Assembly (NCBI GenBank): GCA_031253835.1
Contig: JAIRVP010000081.1
Span: 1-64,000 of the forward strand
From: Burkholderia sp.
GTDB taxonomy: Bacteria; Pseudomonadota; Gammaproteobacteria; Burkholderiales; Burkholderiaceae
Reading direction: 5' to 3'
Length of the DNA stretch: 64,000 nucleotides
The position numbers were made by a program, and so were the translations under genes. Positions 17,905 to 25,791 of this stretch are shown in pieces; position 1 is the first letter of the stretch, and each line of letters starts with the position of its first letter. The notes below the pieces were generated by a model. The model was not told the origin of the DNA, made no database searches, and saw only the letters and a list, made by a program, of their open reading frames with translations.

Positions 17905-18918
17905 TCAGGCCGCCTTCGCGGGCGTCATCACTTCGACGGTCACGTGGGACATGCCGTCGAAGCCCGCGACGAGCGCATGGTAGAAACGCGCGTCGCGCGC
18001 GGCGTCGCCCGTTTCGACCGATACGATCGCGCTCATGTGCCCGGGGCCCACGCGCCACACGTGGAGATCGTTGACCTTGTCGCCGAGTGCCTCGATCGCG
18101 CGGCGGACGTTGTCCGTCAGCTTGCGATCGACGTTGACATCGAGCAGGATGCCGCCCGTATCGCGCATCAGCCCGTAGGCCCAGTTGGCGATCACCAGCG
18201 CGCCGACGATACCCGCCAGCGGATCCATCCAGACCCAGCCGAACGCCCGCGCGAGCAGCAGGCCGACGATGGCCAGCACCGACACGGCCGCGTCGGCGAT
18301 CACGTGAACGTAGGCCGACCGGATGTTGTGGTCGCGATGCGCCGCCGAGTGCGAACCGTGATCGTGGTGCGCGTGATGCGCGTGGTCGTGGTCGTGGTCG
18401 TGATCGTGATCGTGACCATGCGCATGATGATGGCCGTGGCCATGCCCGTGATGGTGATCGCCGCTCAGCAGCCACACGCTCGCGAGATTCACGACGAGCC
18501 CCAGCACCGCGATCGGAATCGCTTCGCCGAAATGAATGGGCACCGGCGACAGAAGACGCGCAATCGCCTCATAGCCTATCAGCAGCGCGATCATCGCGAG
18601 CACGATCGCGCTCGTGAACCCGGCCAGGTCGCCGAGCTTGCCGGTGCCGAACACGAAGCGCGGATCGTTCGCATGCCTGCGCGCGTAGGTATAGGCCAGC
18701 GCCGCGATCAGCATCGCACCCGCGTGCGTCGACATGTGCAGCCCGTCGGCGACCAGTGCCAGCGACCCGTACAGCGTGCCGCCGACGATTTCGGCGATCA
18801 TCATCGCCGTGCACAGGCCGATGACCATCCAGGTCTTCCGCTCGTTCTGCGCGTGCGCGGCACCCAGAAACGCATGGCTGTGCCAGCCGTCGGCCGCCGT
18901 GCTCTTGAATTCGTTCAT
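17905..18918 (-). CDS. dmeF: cation diffusion facilitator DmeF (Co/Ni export)
   Basis: 337 residues with six membrane segments. CDF metal-site residues are visible in VADGLHMSTH (Asp58, His61, His65) and HVIADA (His205, Asp209). A cytoplasmic His/Asp-rich loop spans about 155-197. The soluble C-terminal domain follows (NDLHVWRVGPGHMSAIVSVE). The length, His-rich loop and adjacent RcnR-type repressor match DmeF, which exports cobalt and nickel in proton exchange. The His/Asp loop DNA is repetitive (GTGGTC/GTGATC units near 18380-18420). Confidence 0.9.
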   Translation of the reverse strand: MNEFKSTAADGWHSHAFLGAAHAQNERKTWMVIGLCTAMMIAEIVGGTLYGSLALVADGLHMSTHAGAMLIAALAYTYARRHANDPRFVFGTGKLGDLAGFTSAIVLAMIALLIGYEAIARLLSPVPIHFGEAIPIAVLGLVVNLASVWLLSGDHHHGHGHGHHHAHGHDHDHDHDHDHAHHAHHDHGSHSAAHRDHNIRSAYVHVIADAAVSVLAIVGLLLARAFGWVWMDPLAGIVGALVIANWAYGLMRDTGGILLDVNVDRKLTDNVRRAIEALGDKVNDLHVWRVGPGHMSAIVSVETGDAARDARFYHALVAGFDGMSHVTVEVMTPAKAA

Positions 18919-18930
18919 GTTCCAGTCCGG

Positions 18931-19206
18931 TTACTTGAAATAGCTGTGGACGACATCGATCAGCTGCTCGGTCGCGCTGCCTTCGTGCGCGTCGGGCGTA
19001 TCCGCATCGACGAGATGCGACCGGATGTGGTCTTCCAGCACGACGGCCAGCAGGCCGTTCATCGCGCCGCGGCAGCTCGTGATCTGCTGCAGCACGTCGT
19101 TGCAGCCGCGCTCGTCCTCGAGCGCACGCTCGATCGCTTCGACCTGACCCTTGATACGACGCACGCGGTTCAGCAGCTTCTGTTTGTCGCGAACGGTATG
19201 ACTCAT
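18931..19206 (-). CDS. dmeR: DmeR, RcnR/CsoR-family metal-sensing repressor
   Basis: 91 residues, all helical. His3, Cys35, His60 and His64 are present, the exact set of Ni/Co ligands described for RcnR. The copper sensor CsoR has a different Cys/His/Cys pattern, which argues against copper. The basic helix (KLLNRVRRIKGQVEAIERAL) is the DNA-contact region. It lies 12 bp upstream of dmeF, and two G-tract operators are immediately upstream of its start, so it probably represses its own operon until Co or Ni binds. Confidence 0.9.
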   Translation of the reverse strand: MSHTVRDKQKLLNRVRRIKGQVEAIERALEDERGCNDVLQQITSCRGAMNGLLAVVLEDHIRSHLVDADTPDAHEGSATEQLIDVVHSYFK

Positions 19207-19218
19207 CGATGGCTCCTG

Positions 19219-19238
19219 TATAGGGGAGGGGAGTATAT
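19219..19238. promoter_or_regulatory. DmeR operator, proximal box
   Basis: A G-tract flanked by TATA-rich ends (TATAGGGGAGGGG then AGTATAT). RcnR/DmeR repressors recognise such A-form G-tracts with AT flanks. It ends 13 bp before the dmeR start codon. Confidence 0.7.
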
Positions 19239-19255
19239 CTCCAGAAAGGATTCCA

Positions 19256-19275
19256 TATAGGGGAGAGGGGTATAT
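19256..19275. promoter_or_regulatory. DmeR operator, distal box
   Basis: A second copy (TATAGGGGAGAGG then GGTATAT) 37 bp from the first, in the same orientation. It matches the proximal box at nearly all positions. The spacing is about three and a half helical turns, so the boxes face different sides of the DNA unless it is wrapped. Confidence 0.7.
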
Positions 19276-19320
19276 TTTTTCGAGATGAAGGCTTGTCGAA
19301 AGAAATCCGCTCGGCTAGAC

Positions 19321-19496
19321 TGCCCTTCGTCTTTGGGGAGTAGCCTGCTTTCCGTCCTCCGGAAAGCGAACGCGTCAACACACTCGGCCTGCGGCCGTGG
19401 CGCGTTCGGCCTGATCGGCTTGGCGAGACCATGGGCGCATCGCGTCGTTCCTGGTCGGACGGCGGCGGATGCGCCATGGTTCGTCAGCGTCCGACC
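19321..19496 (+). ncRNA. yybP-ykoY type (manganese) riboswitch in the 5' leader of the cation antiporter
   Basis: Conserved blocks of the yybP-ykoY aptamer occur in order: TTTGGGGAGTAGCC (19332-19345), GTCAACACACTCGG (19374-19387) and GGCGAGACC (19422-19430). The short closing helix can pair GCCC (19322-19325) with GGGC (19433-19436). That 3' strand lies inside ACCATGGGCGCAT (19428-19440), which can instead pair with ATGCGCCATGGT (19469-19480). GGTCGGAC (19453-19460) can pair with GTCCGACC (19489-19496), competing with the latter. This gives a plausible expression platform. The class binds Mn(II) and usually turns on Mn exporters. Confidence 0.82.
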
Positions 19497-19572
19497 ACGG
19501 AGTCCCCATGTTCCCCGCAGCCTTCTCCCCGCGCTCCCCCGCCCGCCATGCACGTGCCTGCGGAGGTGCCGC

Positions 19573-20583
19573 ATGACCCTCATGTTCCTCGAACTGGCGT
19601 TCATGCTGATCGTCATCCTCGTCGCGGCCGAGGTCTTCACCAATGCGCTCGAACATCTCGGCGAACGCCTGAAGATTTCCGAAGGCGTCACCGGCTCGCT
19701 GTTCGCGGCCGTCGGCACCGCGCTGCCCGAAACGATGGTGCCGCTGCTCGCACTGGCCGGCGGCACCGCGAACCAGGCCGTGAACGAGGAAATCGGCGTC
19801 GGCGCGATTCTCGGCGCGCCGCTGATGCTCGCGACGCTCACCACGTTCCTGATGACGCTCGCCGTGATCCGCTCGCGCGGGCTGCGCGGCACGATCGCAC
19901 CGGAGCGCACGGGCTTCGTGCGCGACATGAACTACTTCCTCGCCGCGTTCTCGCTGGCCACTGCGGCGATGTTCGTCCCGCATCACAACTGGGCCGTGCG
20001 TGCATTGCTGGCCGCGATGCTGGTCGGCATCTACGTGATGTACGTCGTGATGACGTTCCGCGCGTCGAACCAGCTCGTCGATGCCGGGCACGGCACCGAG
20101 GCGCCGCATGCGATGTTCCTGTCGCGCCTCGGCCTGCCGACCAACCTCGCGACGATCGCGCTGCAGCTGCTGATCGGCCTCGCGTTGCTGATCGCCGGCG
20201 CGAAGGGTTTCATTCACGGCGTGGAAGGCGTGTCGCACGTGCTCGGCATCTCGGCGCTGCTGCTGTCGCTAATCATCGTGCCGATCGCGACGGAGCTGCC
20301 GGAGAAGGTCAACAGCGTGCTGTGGATCCGCCGCAAGAAGGACACGCTCGCGTTCGGCAACATCACCGGCGCGATGGTGTTCCAGGGCACGCTGCTGCCG
20401 GCGATCGGCATCATGCTGACGCCGTGGGAGCCGCGCCCGGAAGTGCTGACCGGCGTGGTCATCACGCTCGCGGCGGCCGCGTGGCTGCGCTTCAATGCGC
20501 GCACGCGCGGGCTCGCGATCTGGGCGTTGCTCGCGAACGGTGCGGGTTATGCGGGATATCTGGTCCTGACGCTGACACGCTGA
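19573..20583 (+). CDS. CaCA-family cation antiporter, probable manganese exporter
   Basis: 336 residues with about ten membrane segments. Two inverted alpha repeats carry the cation/Ca exchanger signatures GTALPETMVP (Glu53) and ATELPEKVNS. The CaCA superfamily exchanges Ca or other divalent cations for H or Na. Because a manganese-type riboswitch leads the transcript, export of Mn(II) is the best inference. The ATG at 19573 is well inside a longer open frame and has GGAGG 7 bases upstream. Confidence 0.82.
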   Translation: MTLMFLELAFMLIVILVAAEVFTNALEHLGERLKISEGVTGSLFAAVGTALPETMVPLLALAGGTANQAVNEEIGVGAILGAPLMLATLTTFLMTLAVIRSRGLRGTIAPERTGFVRDMNYFLAAFSLATAAMFVPHHNWAVRALLAAMLVGIYVMYVVMTFRASNQLVDAGHGTEAPHAMFLSRLGLPTNLATIALQLLIGLALLIAGAKGFIHGVEGVSHVLGISALLLSLIIVPIATELPEKVNSVLWIRRKKDTLAFGNITGAMVFQGTLLPAIGIMLTPWEPRPEVLTGVVITLAAAAWLRFNARTRGLAIWALLANGAGYAGYLVLTLTR

Positions 20584-20617
20584 TGCGTTGACACGTTGAT
20601 GCACTGACGCCAGGACC

Positions 20618-20652
20618 GCGCGCCGGCCGACGGACCCGTCGGCACGGCGCGC
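20618..20652. terminator. Hairpin between the antiporter and cusF
   Basis: A two-part stem (GCGCGCCG 20618-20625 with 20645-20652, and CCGACGG 20627-20633 with 20636-20642) lies between convergent genes. No U tract. Confidence 0.45.
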
Positions 20653-20697
20653 TTCGCTACGCAGGATGCGGGCGACAGCTGCGCCCGCTCCGGACGA

Positions 20698-21066
20698 TCA
20701 GGAACCCTTGACGAGCTTGACGATCGTCAGCGTGCCGTCGACCTTCTCGATCCGCACCTTGACCTTGTCGCCCGCATGCGCGTGCGCGAGCATCGCCGCG
20801 TCCTTCGCCTTGAACGCCATCGTCATCGCCGGCATTCCGACGTTGTCGAGTGCGCCGTGCTTCAGCGTGATCTTGCCGGTCGCGGCATCGACCTTCTTCA
20901 CTTCGGCATCGGTCAGCGCGGCATTCGAGTCGGCCGCGCCGTCCGGCGACATCTTCATGCCGGACATGTCCATGCCCGACATCTCGCCGGCGGCAAACGC
21001 CGGTACGGCGACCGCGCCGAGCGCGACGACTGCGGTTGCGGTGGCGATCAATTGATTCATCTTCAT
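20698..21066 (-). CDS. cusF: CusF-like periplasmic copper chaperone
   Basis: 122 residues: signal peptide 1-25 (AVPAFA), a Met-rich segment (GEMSGMDMSGMKMS), then a CusF OB fold with His in LKHGALDNV and Met-x-Met in PAMTMAF. As in the other free CusF of this window, the Trp44 position is Met (VGMPAM). It probably delivers Cu(I)/Ag(I) to the CusCBA pump. Its ATG overlaps the cusA stop (ATGA at 21066-21063), so it is the fourth gene of the operon. Confidence 0.87.
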   Translation of the reverse strand: MKMNQLIATATAVVALGAVAVPAFAAGEMSGMDMSGMKMSPDGAADSNAALTDAEVKKVDAATGKITLKHGALDNVGMPAMTMAFKAKDAAMLAHAHAGDKVKVRIEKVDGTLTIVKLVKGS

Positions 21067-24000
21067 CGTGATTCTCCGGTTGGGATGGATGGCACGTTCG
21101 TGCCGGAAGGAACTGCATCGGAATGCCGCACCCGGCTCGCGCTTCGCGCACGACGGCGCTGGAGCAGGAGCCACGCGGCGGGAATGACGAACATCGACAG
21201 CAGCGGCGCCGTGACCATGCCGCCGACCATCGGCGCGGCGATGCGCTGCATGACTTCGGAACCGGCGCCGTGGCCGACCATGATCGGCACGAGCCCGGCG
21301 AGCACGACCGCGACCGTCATCGCCTTCGGCCGCACGCGCAGCACCGCGCCTTCGCGGATCGCGTCGAGCAGCACCGCATCGGTCAGCGGTTCGCCGGCAT
21401 CGAGCCGGCGTTGCAGCGCGCCCTTAAGGTACAGCAGCATCACGACGCCGAATTCGGCGGCCACACCGGCCAGCGCGATGAAACCGACCGACGTCGCGAC
21501 GGACACCGCGTGGCCGAGCGCCCACACGAGCCAGAAGCCGCCGACCAGCGCGAACGGCACCGTCGACATCAGCAGCAGCGCATCGGCCGCCGAGTCGAAC
21601 GTGAGGAGCAACAGCACGAAGATCACGACGAGCGTGACGGGCACGACGGTGCGCAGCGTCGCCGCCGCGCGCTCGAGATACTCGAACTGCCCCGACCACG
21701 CGATCGAATAGCCGGGCGGCAACGCGACCTGTTGCGCAACGGCCTGCTGCATCGCGCGGACCGCCGTGCTCAGGTCGACGCCGCGGAGATCGACGTATAC
21801 ATAGCCGGACAGCCGTGCGTTCTCGCTGCGGATCATCGGCGGCCCGTCGGCGATGTCGATGCGCGCGACGTCGCCGAGGCGGATCTGCGCGCCGCGCGCG
21901 GTGACGACCGGCAGTTGCCGCAGGTTCTCGAGCGAATCGCGGATCTCGCGCGGATAACGGATGTTGATCGGGAAACGCTCGCGCCCCGCGATCACTTCGC
22001 CGACATCGTCGCCGCCGACCGCCGACGACACGACCGACTGGATATCCACGACCGACAAGCCGTAGCGCGCGGCCGCGAGCCGGTCGATATCGACGTCGAT
22101 GTAGCGGCCGCCGTTCAACCGCTCCGCAAGCGCGGACGTCACGCCCGGCACGTGCTTCACGGCCGCCTCGACCTGCGTCGCGATCGCGTCGATCCCTGCG
22201 AGGTCCGGCCCGGAAATCTTCACGCCGACCGGCGTCTTGATCCCGGTGGACAGCATGTCGAGCCGGTTGCGGATCGGCGGCACCCACACGTTCGACAGGC
22301 CCGGCACCTTCACCGTCCGGTCGAGTTCGTCGACGAGCTTCTCCGGCGTCATGCCGGGCCGCCATGCGCTGCGCGGCTTGAAGCGGATCGTCGTCTCGAA
22401 CATCTCGAGCGGCGCGGGGTCGGTGGCCGAATCGGCGCGGCCCGACTTGCCGAACACGGTGTCGACCTCGGGCACGGTCTTGATCAGCCGGTCGGTCTGC
22501 TGCAGCAGCTCGCTCGCCTTGTCGGCCGAAATGCCCGGCAGCGCGGTCGGCATGTACAGCAGGTCGCCTTCGTCGAGCGGCGGCATGAATTCGCCGCCGA
22601 GCCGCGACAGCGGCACGGCCGTCAGCACGAGCGCGACGACCGCGACGCCGATCGCGAACCACGGGCGCCGCAGCGTCGCTTCGAGCAGCGGCCGGTACAG
22701 GCGGATCAGCACGCGGTTGATCGGGTTCGCATGCTCGTGCGGAATACGGCCGCGCACGAGATAGCCCATCAGCACCGGCACCAGCGTCACCGACAGCCCG
22801 GCGGCCGCCGCGATCGTGTAGGTCTTCGTGAACGCCAGCGGCGCGAACAGCTTGCCCTCCTGCCCTTCCAGCGAAAACACCGGAATGAACGACAGCGTGA
22901 TGATCAGCAGCGAGAAGAACAGCGCGGGCCCGACTTCCGCCGCCGACGCCGCGACGAGCTCCCAGCGGCGCGCGGCCGTGAGCGGTTCGCCGGGATGCGC
23001 GTGGTCGTACGCTTCCAGATGCTTGTGCGCGTTCTCGATCATCACGATCGCCGCGTCGATCATCGCGCCGATCGCGATCGCGATCCCGCCGAGCGACATC
23101 AGGTTCGCGTTCACGCCCTGGTAGCGCATCACGATGAACGCGGCCAGCACACCGAGCGGCAGCGACAGGATCGCGACGAACGCGCTGCGCAGATGGAACA
23201 GGAACACCGCGCAGACGATCCCGACGATGACGAATTCCTCGATCAGCTTGTCCTTCAGGTTGCCGACCGCGCGCTCGATCAGTTGCGAACGGTCGTAGGT
23301 CGTGACGATCTCGACGCCAGGCGGCAGTGAACGCTTCAGGCCGGCGAGCTTCGCCTTCACCGCGTCGATCGTCGTCAGCGCGTTCTTGCCCGAGCGCATC
23401 ACGACGACGCCGCCGGCCACCTCGCCCTGCCCGTTCAGCTCGGCGATCCCGCGCCGCATCGCCGGGCCGACCTGGATGCGCGCGACGTCGCCGAGCAGCA
23501 CGGGCGTGCCCGCGTCGTCGGTGCGCAGCACGACGCGGCGGAAATCGTCGAGCGTGCGCAGGTAGCCGGACGACCGCACCATGTACTCCGACTCGGCCAG
23601 CTCGACGACCGACCCGCCGGATGCCTGGTTGGCCTTGCCGAGCGCATCCGCGACCGCCGCCTGCGTGATGCCGTACGCGCGCAGCTTGTCGGGATCGAGC
23701 ACGACCTGGTACTGGCGCACCATGCCGCCGATGCTCGCGACTTCCGATACGTCCGGCACGGCCTTCAGCTCGAACTTCAGGAACCAGTCGTTGAGCGCGC
23801 GCAGTTGGCCGAGATCGTGATGGCCGGTGCGATCGACGAGCGCGTACTCGTACACCCAGCCGACGCCGGTCGCATCGGGCCCGAGCGACACGGTCGCGCC
23901 GGCCGGCAGCCGGCTCTGCACCTGGCTCAGGTATTCGAGCACGCGCGAACGCGCCCAGTACGGATCGGTGTGGTCGTCGAACAGCACGTAGACGAACGCG

Positions 24001-24269
24001 TCGCCGAACGACGAGTACGCGCGCACGGTTTTCGCGCCGGGCACGCCGAGCAGCGTCGTCGTCAGCGGATAGGTGACCTGGTCCTCGACGACCTGCGGCG
24101 CCTTGCCCGGATACGACGCCTTCACGATCACCTGCGTGTCCGACAGGTCGGGCAACGCATCGAGCGGCGTCTGTCGCAGCGAATGAACGCCCCAGGCCGC
24201 GATCAGCACGGTGGCCAGCAGCACGAGGAAGCGATTGCGGACCGACCAGAGAATGAGGCGCGCGATCAT
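21063..24269 (-). CDS. cusA: CusA, heavy-metal RND efflux pump (Cu/Ag)
   Basis: 1068 residues, the full length of an HME-RND transporter, with about twelve membrane segments and two large periplasmic loops. MIARLILWSVRNRFLV begins the first helix. GIAIAIGAMIDAAIVMIENAHKHLE carries the helix-4 acidic proton-relay residue and is typical of CusA/SilA, not of the zinc/cobalt CzcA group. Periplasmic methionines are plentiful (for example NRLDMLSTGIKTPVG). It pumps Cu(I)/Ag(I) from periplasm or cytoplasm through CusC. The start overlaps the cusB stop (ATGA). Confidence 0.93.
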   Translation of the reverse strand: MIARLILWSVRNRFLVLLATVLIAAWGVHSLRQTPLDALPDLSDTQVIVKASYPGKAPQVVEDQVTYPLTTTLLGVPGAKTVRAYSSFGDAFVYVLFDDHTDPYWARSRVLEYLSQVQSRLPAGATVSLGPDATGVGWVYEYALVDRTGHHDLGQLRALNDWFLKFELKAVPDVSEVASIGGMVRQYQVVLDPDKLRAYGITQAAVADALGKANQASGGSVVELAESEYMVRSSGYLRTLDDFRRVVLRTDDAGTPVLLGDVARIQVGPAMRRGIAELNGQGEVAGGVVVMRSGKNALTTIDAVKAKLAGLKRSLPPGVEIVTTYDRSQLIERAVGNLKDKLIEEFVIVGIVCAVFLFHLRSAFVAILSLPLGVLAAFIVMRYQGVNANLMSLGGIAIAIGAMIDAAIVMIENAHKHLEAYDHAHPGEPLTAARRWELVAASAAEVGPALFFSLLIITLSFIPVFSLEGQEGKLFAPLAFTKTYTIAAAAGLSVTLVPVLMGYLVRGRIPHEHANPINRVLIRLYRPLLEATLRRPWFAIGVAVVALVLTAVPLSRLGGEFMPPLDEGDLLYMPTALPGISADKASELLQQTDRLIKTVPEVDTVFGKSGRADSATDPAPLEMFETTIRFKPRSAWRPGMTPEKLVDELDRTVKVPGLSNVWVPPIRNRLDMLSTGIKTPVGVKISGPDLAGIDAIATQVEAAVKHVPGVTSALAERLNGGRYIDVDIDRLAAARYGLSVVDIQSVVSSAVGGDDVGEVIAGRERFPINIRYPREIRDSLENLRQLPVVTARGAQIRLGDVARIDIADGPPMIRSENARLSGYVYVDLRGVDLSTAVRAMQQAVAQQVALPPGYSIAWSGQFEYLERAAATLRTVVPVTLVVIFVLLLLTFDSAADALLLMSTVPFALVGGFWLVWALGHAVSVATSVGFIALAGVAAEFGVVMLLYLKGALQRRLDAGEPLTDAVLLDAIREGAVLRVRPKAMTVAVVLAGLVPIMVGHGAGSEVMQRIAAPMVGGMVTAPLLSMFVIPAAWLLLQRRRARSASRVRHSDAVPSGTNVPSIPTGESR

Positions 24270-25780
24270 CGTTCGCCTCCCTGCGGCTCGACCTTCGTCA
24301 ACCGGTAGCCGTCGTCGGTCTGCGTGAACGCGAAACGCACGGTCTGGCCGGGCTTCACGTCGGGGAACGCCCGGGCCGACGGCTTGCCGAACGCCATCGT
24401 CATCGCGCCCCAGCCGAGCGCCGGCACCGGTTGATGCGAGAACGTGATGTCGTCGGCCGTGACCTTCTCGACCTTGCCGGTCGTTTCGTAGACCGGCGCG
24501 GTTGCCGCGACGGACGATGCGGCCGCGCTGGCCCCCGCCGCGCGTTCCAGCCGCGGCAGCACGCTCTTCAGGCTGGCTTCCGAATCGATCAGGAACTGCC
24601 CCGACGCGACGACCGTGTCGCCTTCGTTCAGCCCGTCGAGCACCTCGGTATCGCCGCCGACGTCGTTGCCGGCCGTGACCGATACCGGCTGAAGCCGGCC
24701 GTCGCCGTTCTTCACGATGACGATCGTGCGCTTGCCGGTCGCGATCACGGCCTCGGACGGCACGAGCAGGCGCGATACCGTGTCCTTCGCGGCGACGCGC
24801 ACGCGCATCAGCATGCCGGGCGTGAGCTTCAGCGATGCGTTGTCGATCTCCACGCGCGCCTGCAGCGTGCGGCTGCCCGTGCTGATGCCGGGCAGCACTT
24901 CGCGGATGCGTCCGCTGAAGTGGCGCGCCGGATCGCCCGCGAACGTCGCGTCGACCGACATCCCCGGCTGCACGTTCAGCGCAAGCGCTTCCGGCACCTC
25001 GACGATCAGCCACAGCGTCGACAGCCCGGCGATCTTCGCGAGCGTCTGGCCGGGTGCGACCATCGCGCCGTCGCGCACGTTCAGCTCGCTGACGACGCCC
25101 GTTTCCGGCGCGGTGAGCACGACGTGCGTCTGCGCGCGGCCGGTGCGGTCGAGCGCCGCGATCATGCCGTCCGGAATCGACAGCGCCCGCATCCGCGCGC
25201 GCGCCGCATCGAGCAGGCTGCCGTCCATTCCGCCGCGCTTGAGCGCGAGATACTCCTCCTGCGGCGCGAGCCAGTCGGGCACGAACAGCGACGCGACCGG
25301 TGCGCCCTTCGCGATGCGCTGCATCGGCGCCCGTGCGTACAGACGGTCGATGTAGCCGGTGACGCGCGACTGCACGACGTCCGCGCGCGATTCGTCGAAC
25401 TGCGTGGTGCCCACCGCGTCGAAGCCGGAGGCCGTCTGCTGGCGGCGGACAGTCGCATAGCGGATGCCGAGGTTCTGCTCCAGGCCCGGGTCGATCCGGA
25501 TGCCTGATGCGCTGCCGCCTTCGTCCGCATAGACGGGCTGCAACTGCATGTTCATGAACGGCGATTTGCCCGGTTTGTCGAAATGCTGGTTCGGCACCAT
25601 CGGGTCGTGCCAGTACAGCACCTTGCGTGCTGCCTGCGGATCCTGCGTGCTCGCGGGCGACGCAGCGGCCATCTCGGCACCGCCCGCCGCATGGCGGACG
25701 CCCGCGAAATAGCCGGCGCCCGCGAGCGCCGCACCGGCGAACGCCATCAGCGCCGCACGCGCCAGTGATTGCTTGGTCAT
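24266..25780 (-). CDS. cusB: CusB membrane-fusion protein with a fused C-terminal CusF domain
   Basis: 504 residues. The N-terminus is anchored by a hydrophobic segment (5-27). A heavy-metal-binding YHS-like motif follows (YWHDPMVPNQHFDKPGKSPF), then the barrel-sandwich/lipoyl and beta-barrel regions of a periplasmic adaptor (VTGYIDRLYARA, VPSEAVIATGKRTIV). From about residue 420 an extra CusF fold follows a short Ala linker, with GWGAMTMAF, which keeps the copper-capping Trp lost in the two free CusF proteins. The ATG at 25780 has AAGGAG 6 bases upstream and lies 11 bp beyond the cusC stop. Links CusA to CusC. Confidence 0.9.
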   Translation of the reverse strand: MTKQSLARAALMAFAGAALAGAGYFAGVRHAAGGAEMAAASPASTQDPQAARKVLYWHDPMVPNQHFDKPGKSPFMNMQLQPVYADEGGSASGIRIDPGLEQNLGIRYATVRRQQTASGFDAVGTTQFDESRADVVQSRVTGYIDRLYARAPMQRIAKGAPVASLFVPDWLAPQEEYLALKRGGMDGSLLDAARARMRALSIPDGMIAALDRTGRAQTHVVLTAPETGVVSELNVRDGAMVAPGQTLAKIAGLSTLWLIVEVPEALALNVQPGMSVDATFAGDPARHFSGRIREVLPGISTGSRTLQARVEIDNASLKLTPGMLMRVRVAAKDTVSRLLVPSEAVIATGKRTIVIVKNGDGRLQPVSVTAGNDVGGDTEVLDGLNEGDTVVASGQFLIDSEASLKSVLPRLERAAGASAAASSVAATAPVYETTGKVEKVTADDITFSHQPVPALGWGAMTMAFGKPSARAFPDVKPGQTVRFAFTQTDDGYRLTKVEPQGGER

Positions 25781-25791
25781 GGTGATCTCCT

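Noticed and set aside
18370..18430. Short tandem repeats near 18.4 kb as a possible CRISPR or VNTR
   Set aside because: They encode the His/Asp loop of DmeF in frame; no spacers.
17692..19260. Plus-strand open frame of 522 codons over dmeF and dmeR
   Set aside because: Opposite two clearly assigned genes; low-complexity translation with Val/Met runs from the His-loop repeats.
21123..23330. Open frame of 735 codons on the plus strand opposite cusA
   Set aside because: A shadow of cusA: Arg/His/Asp-rich translation with no domain, caused by the high GC at third positions.
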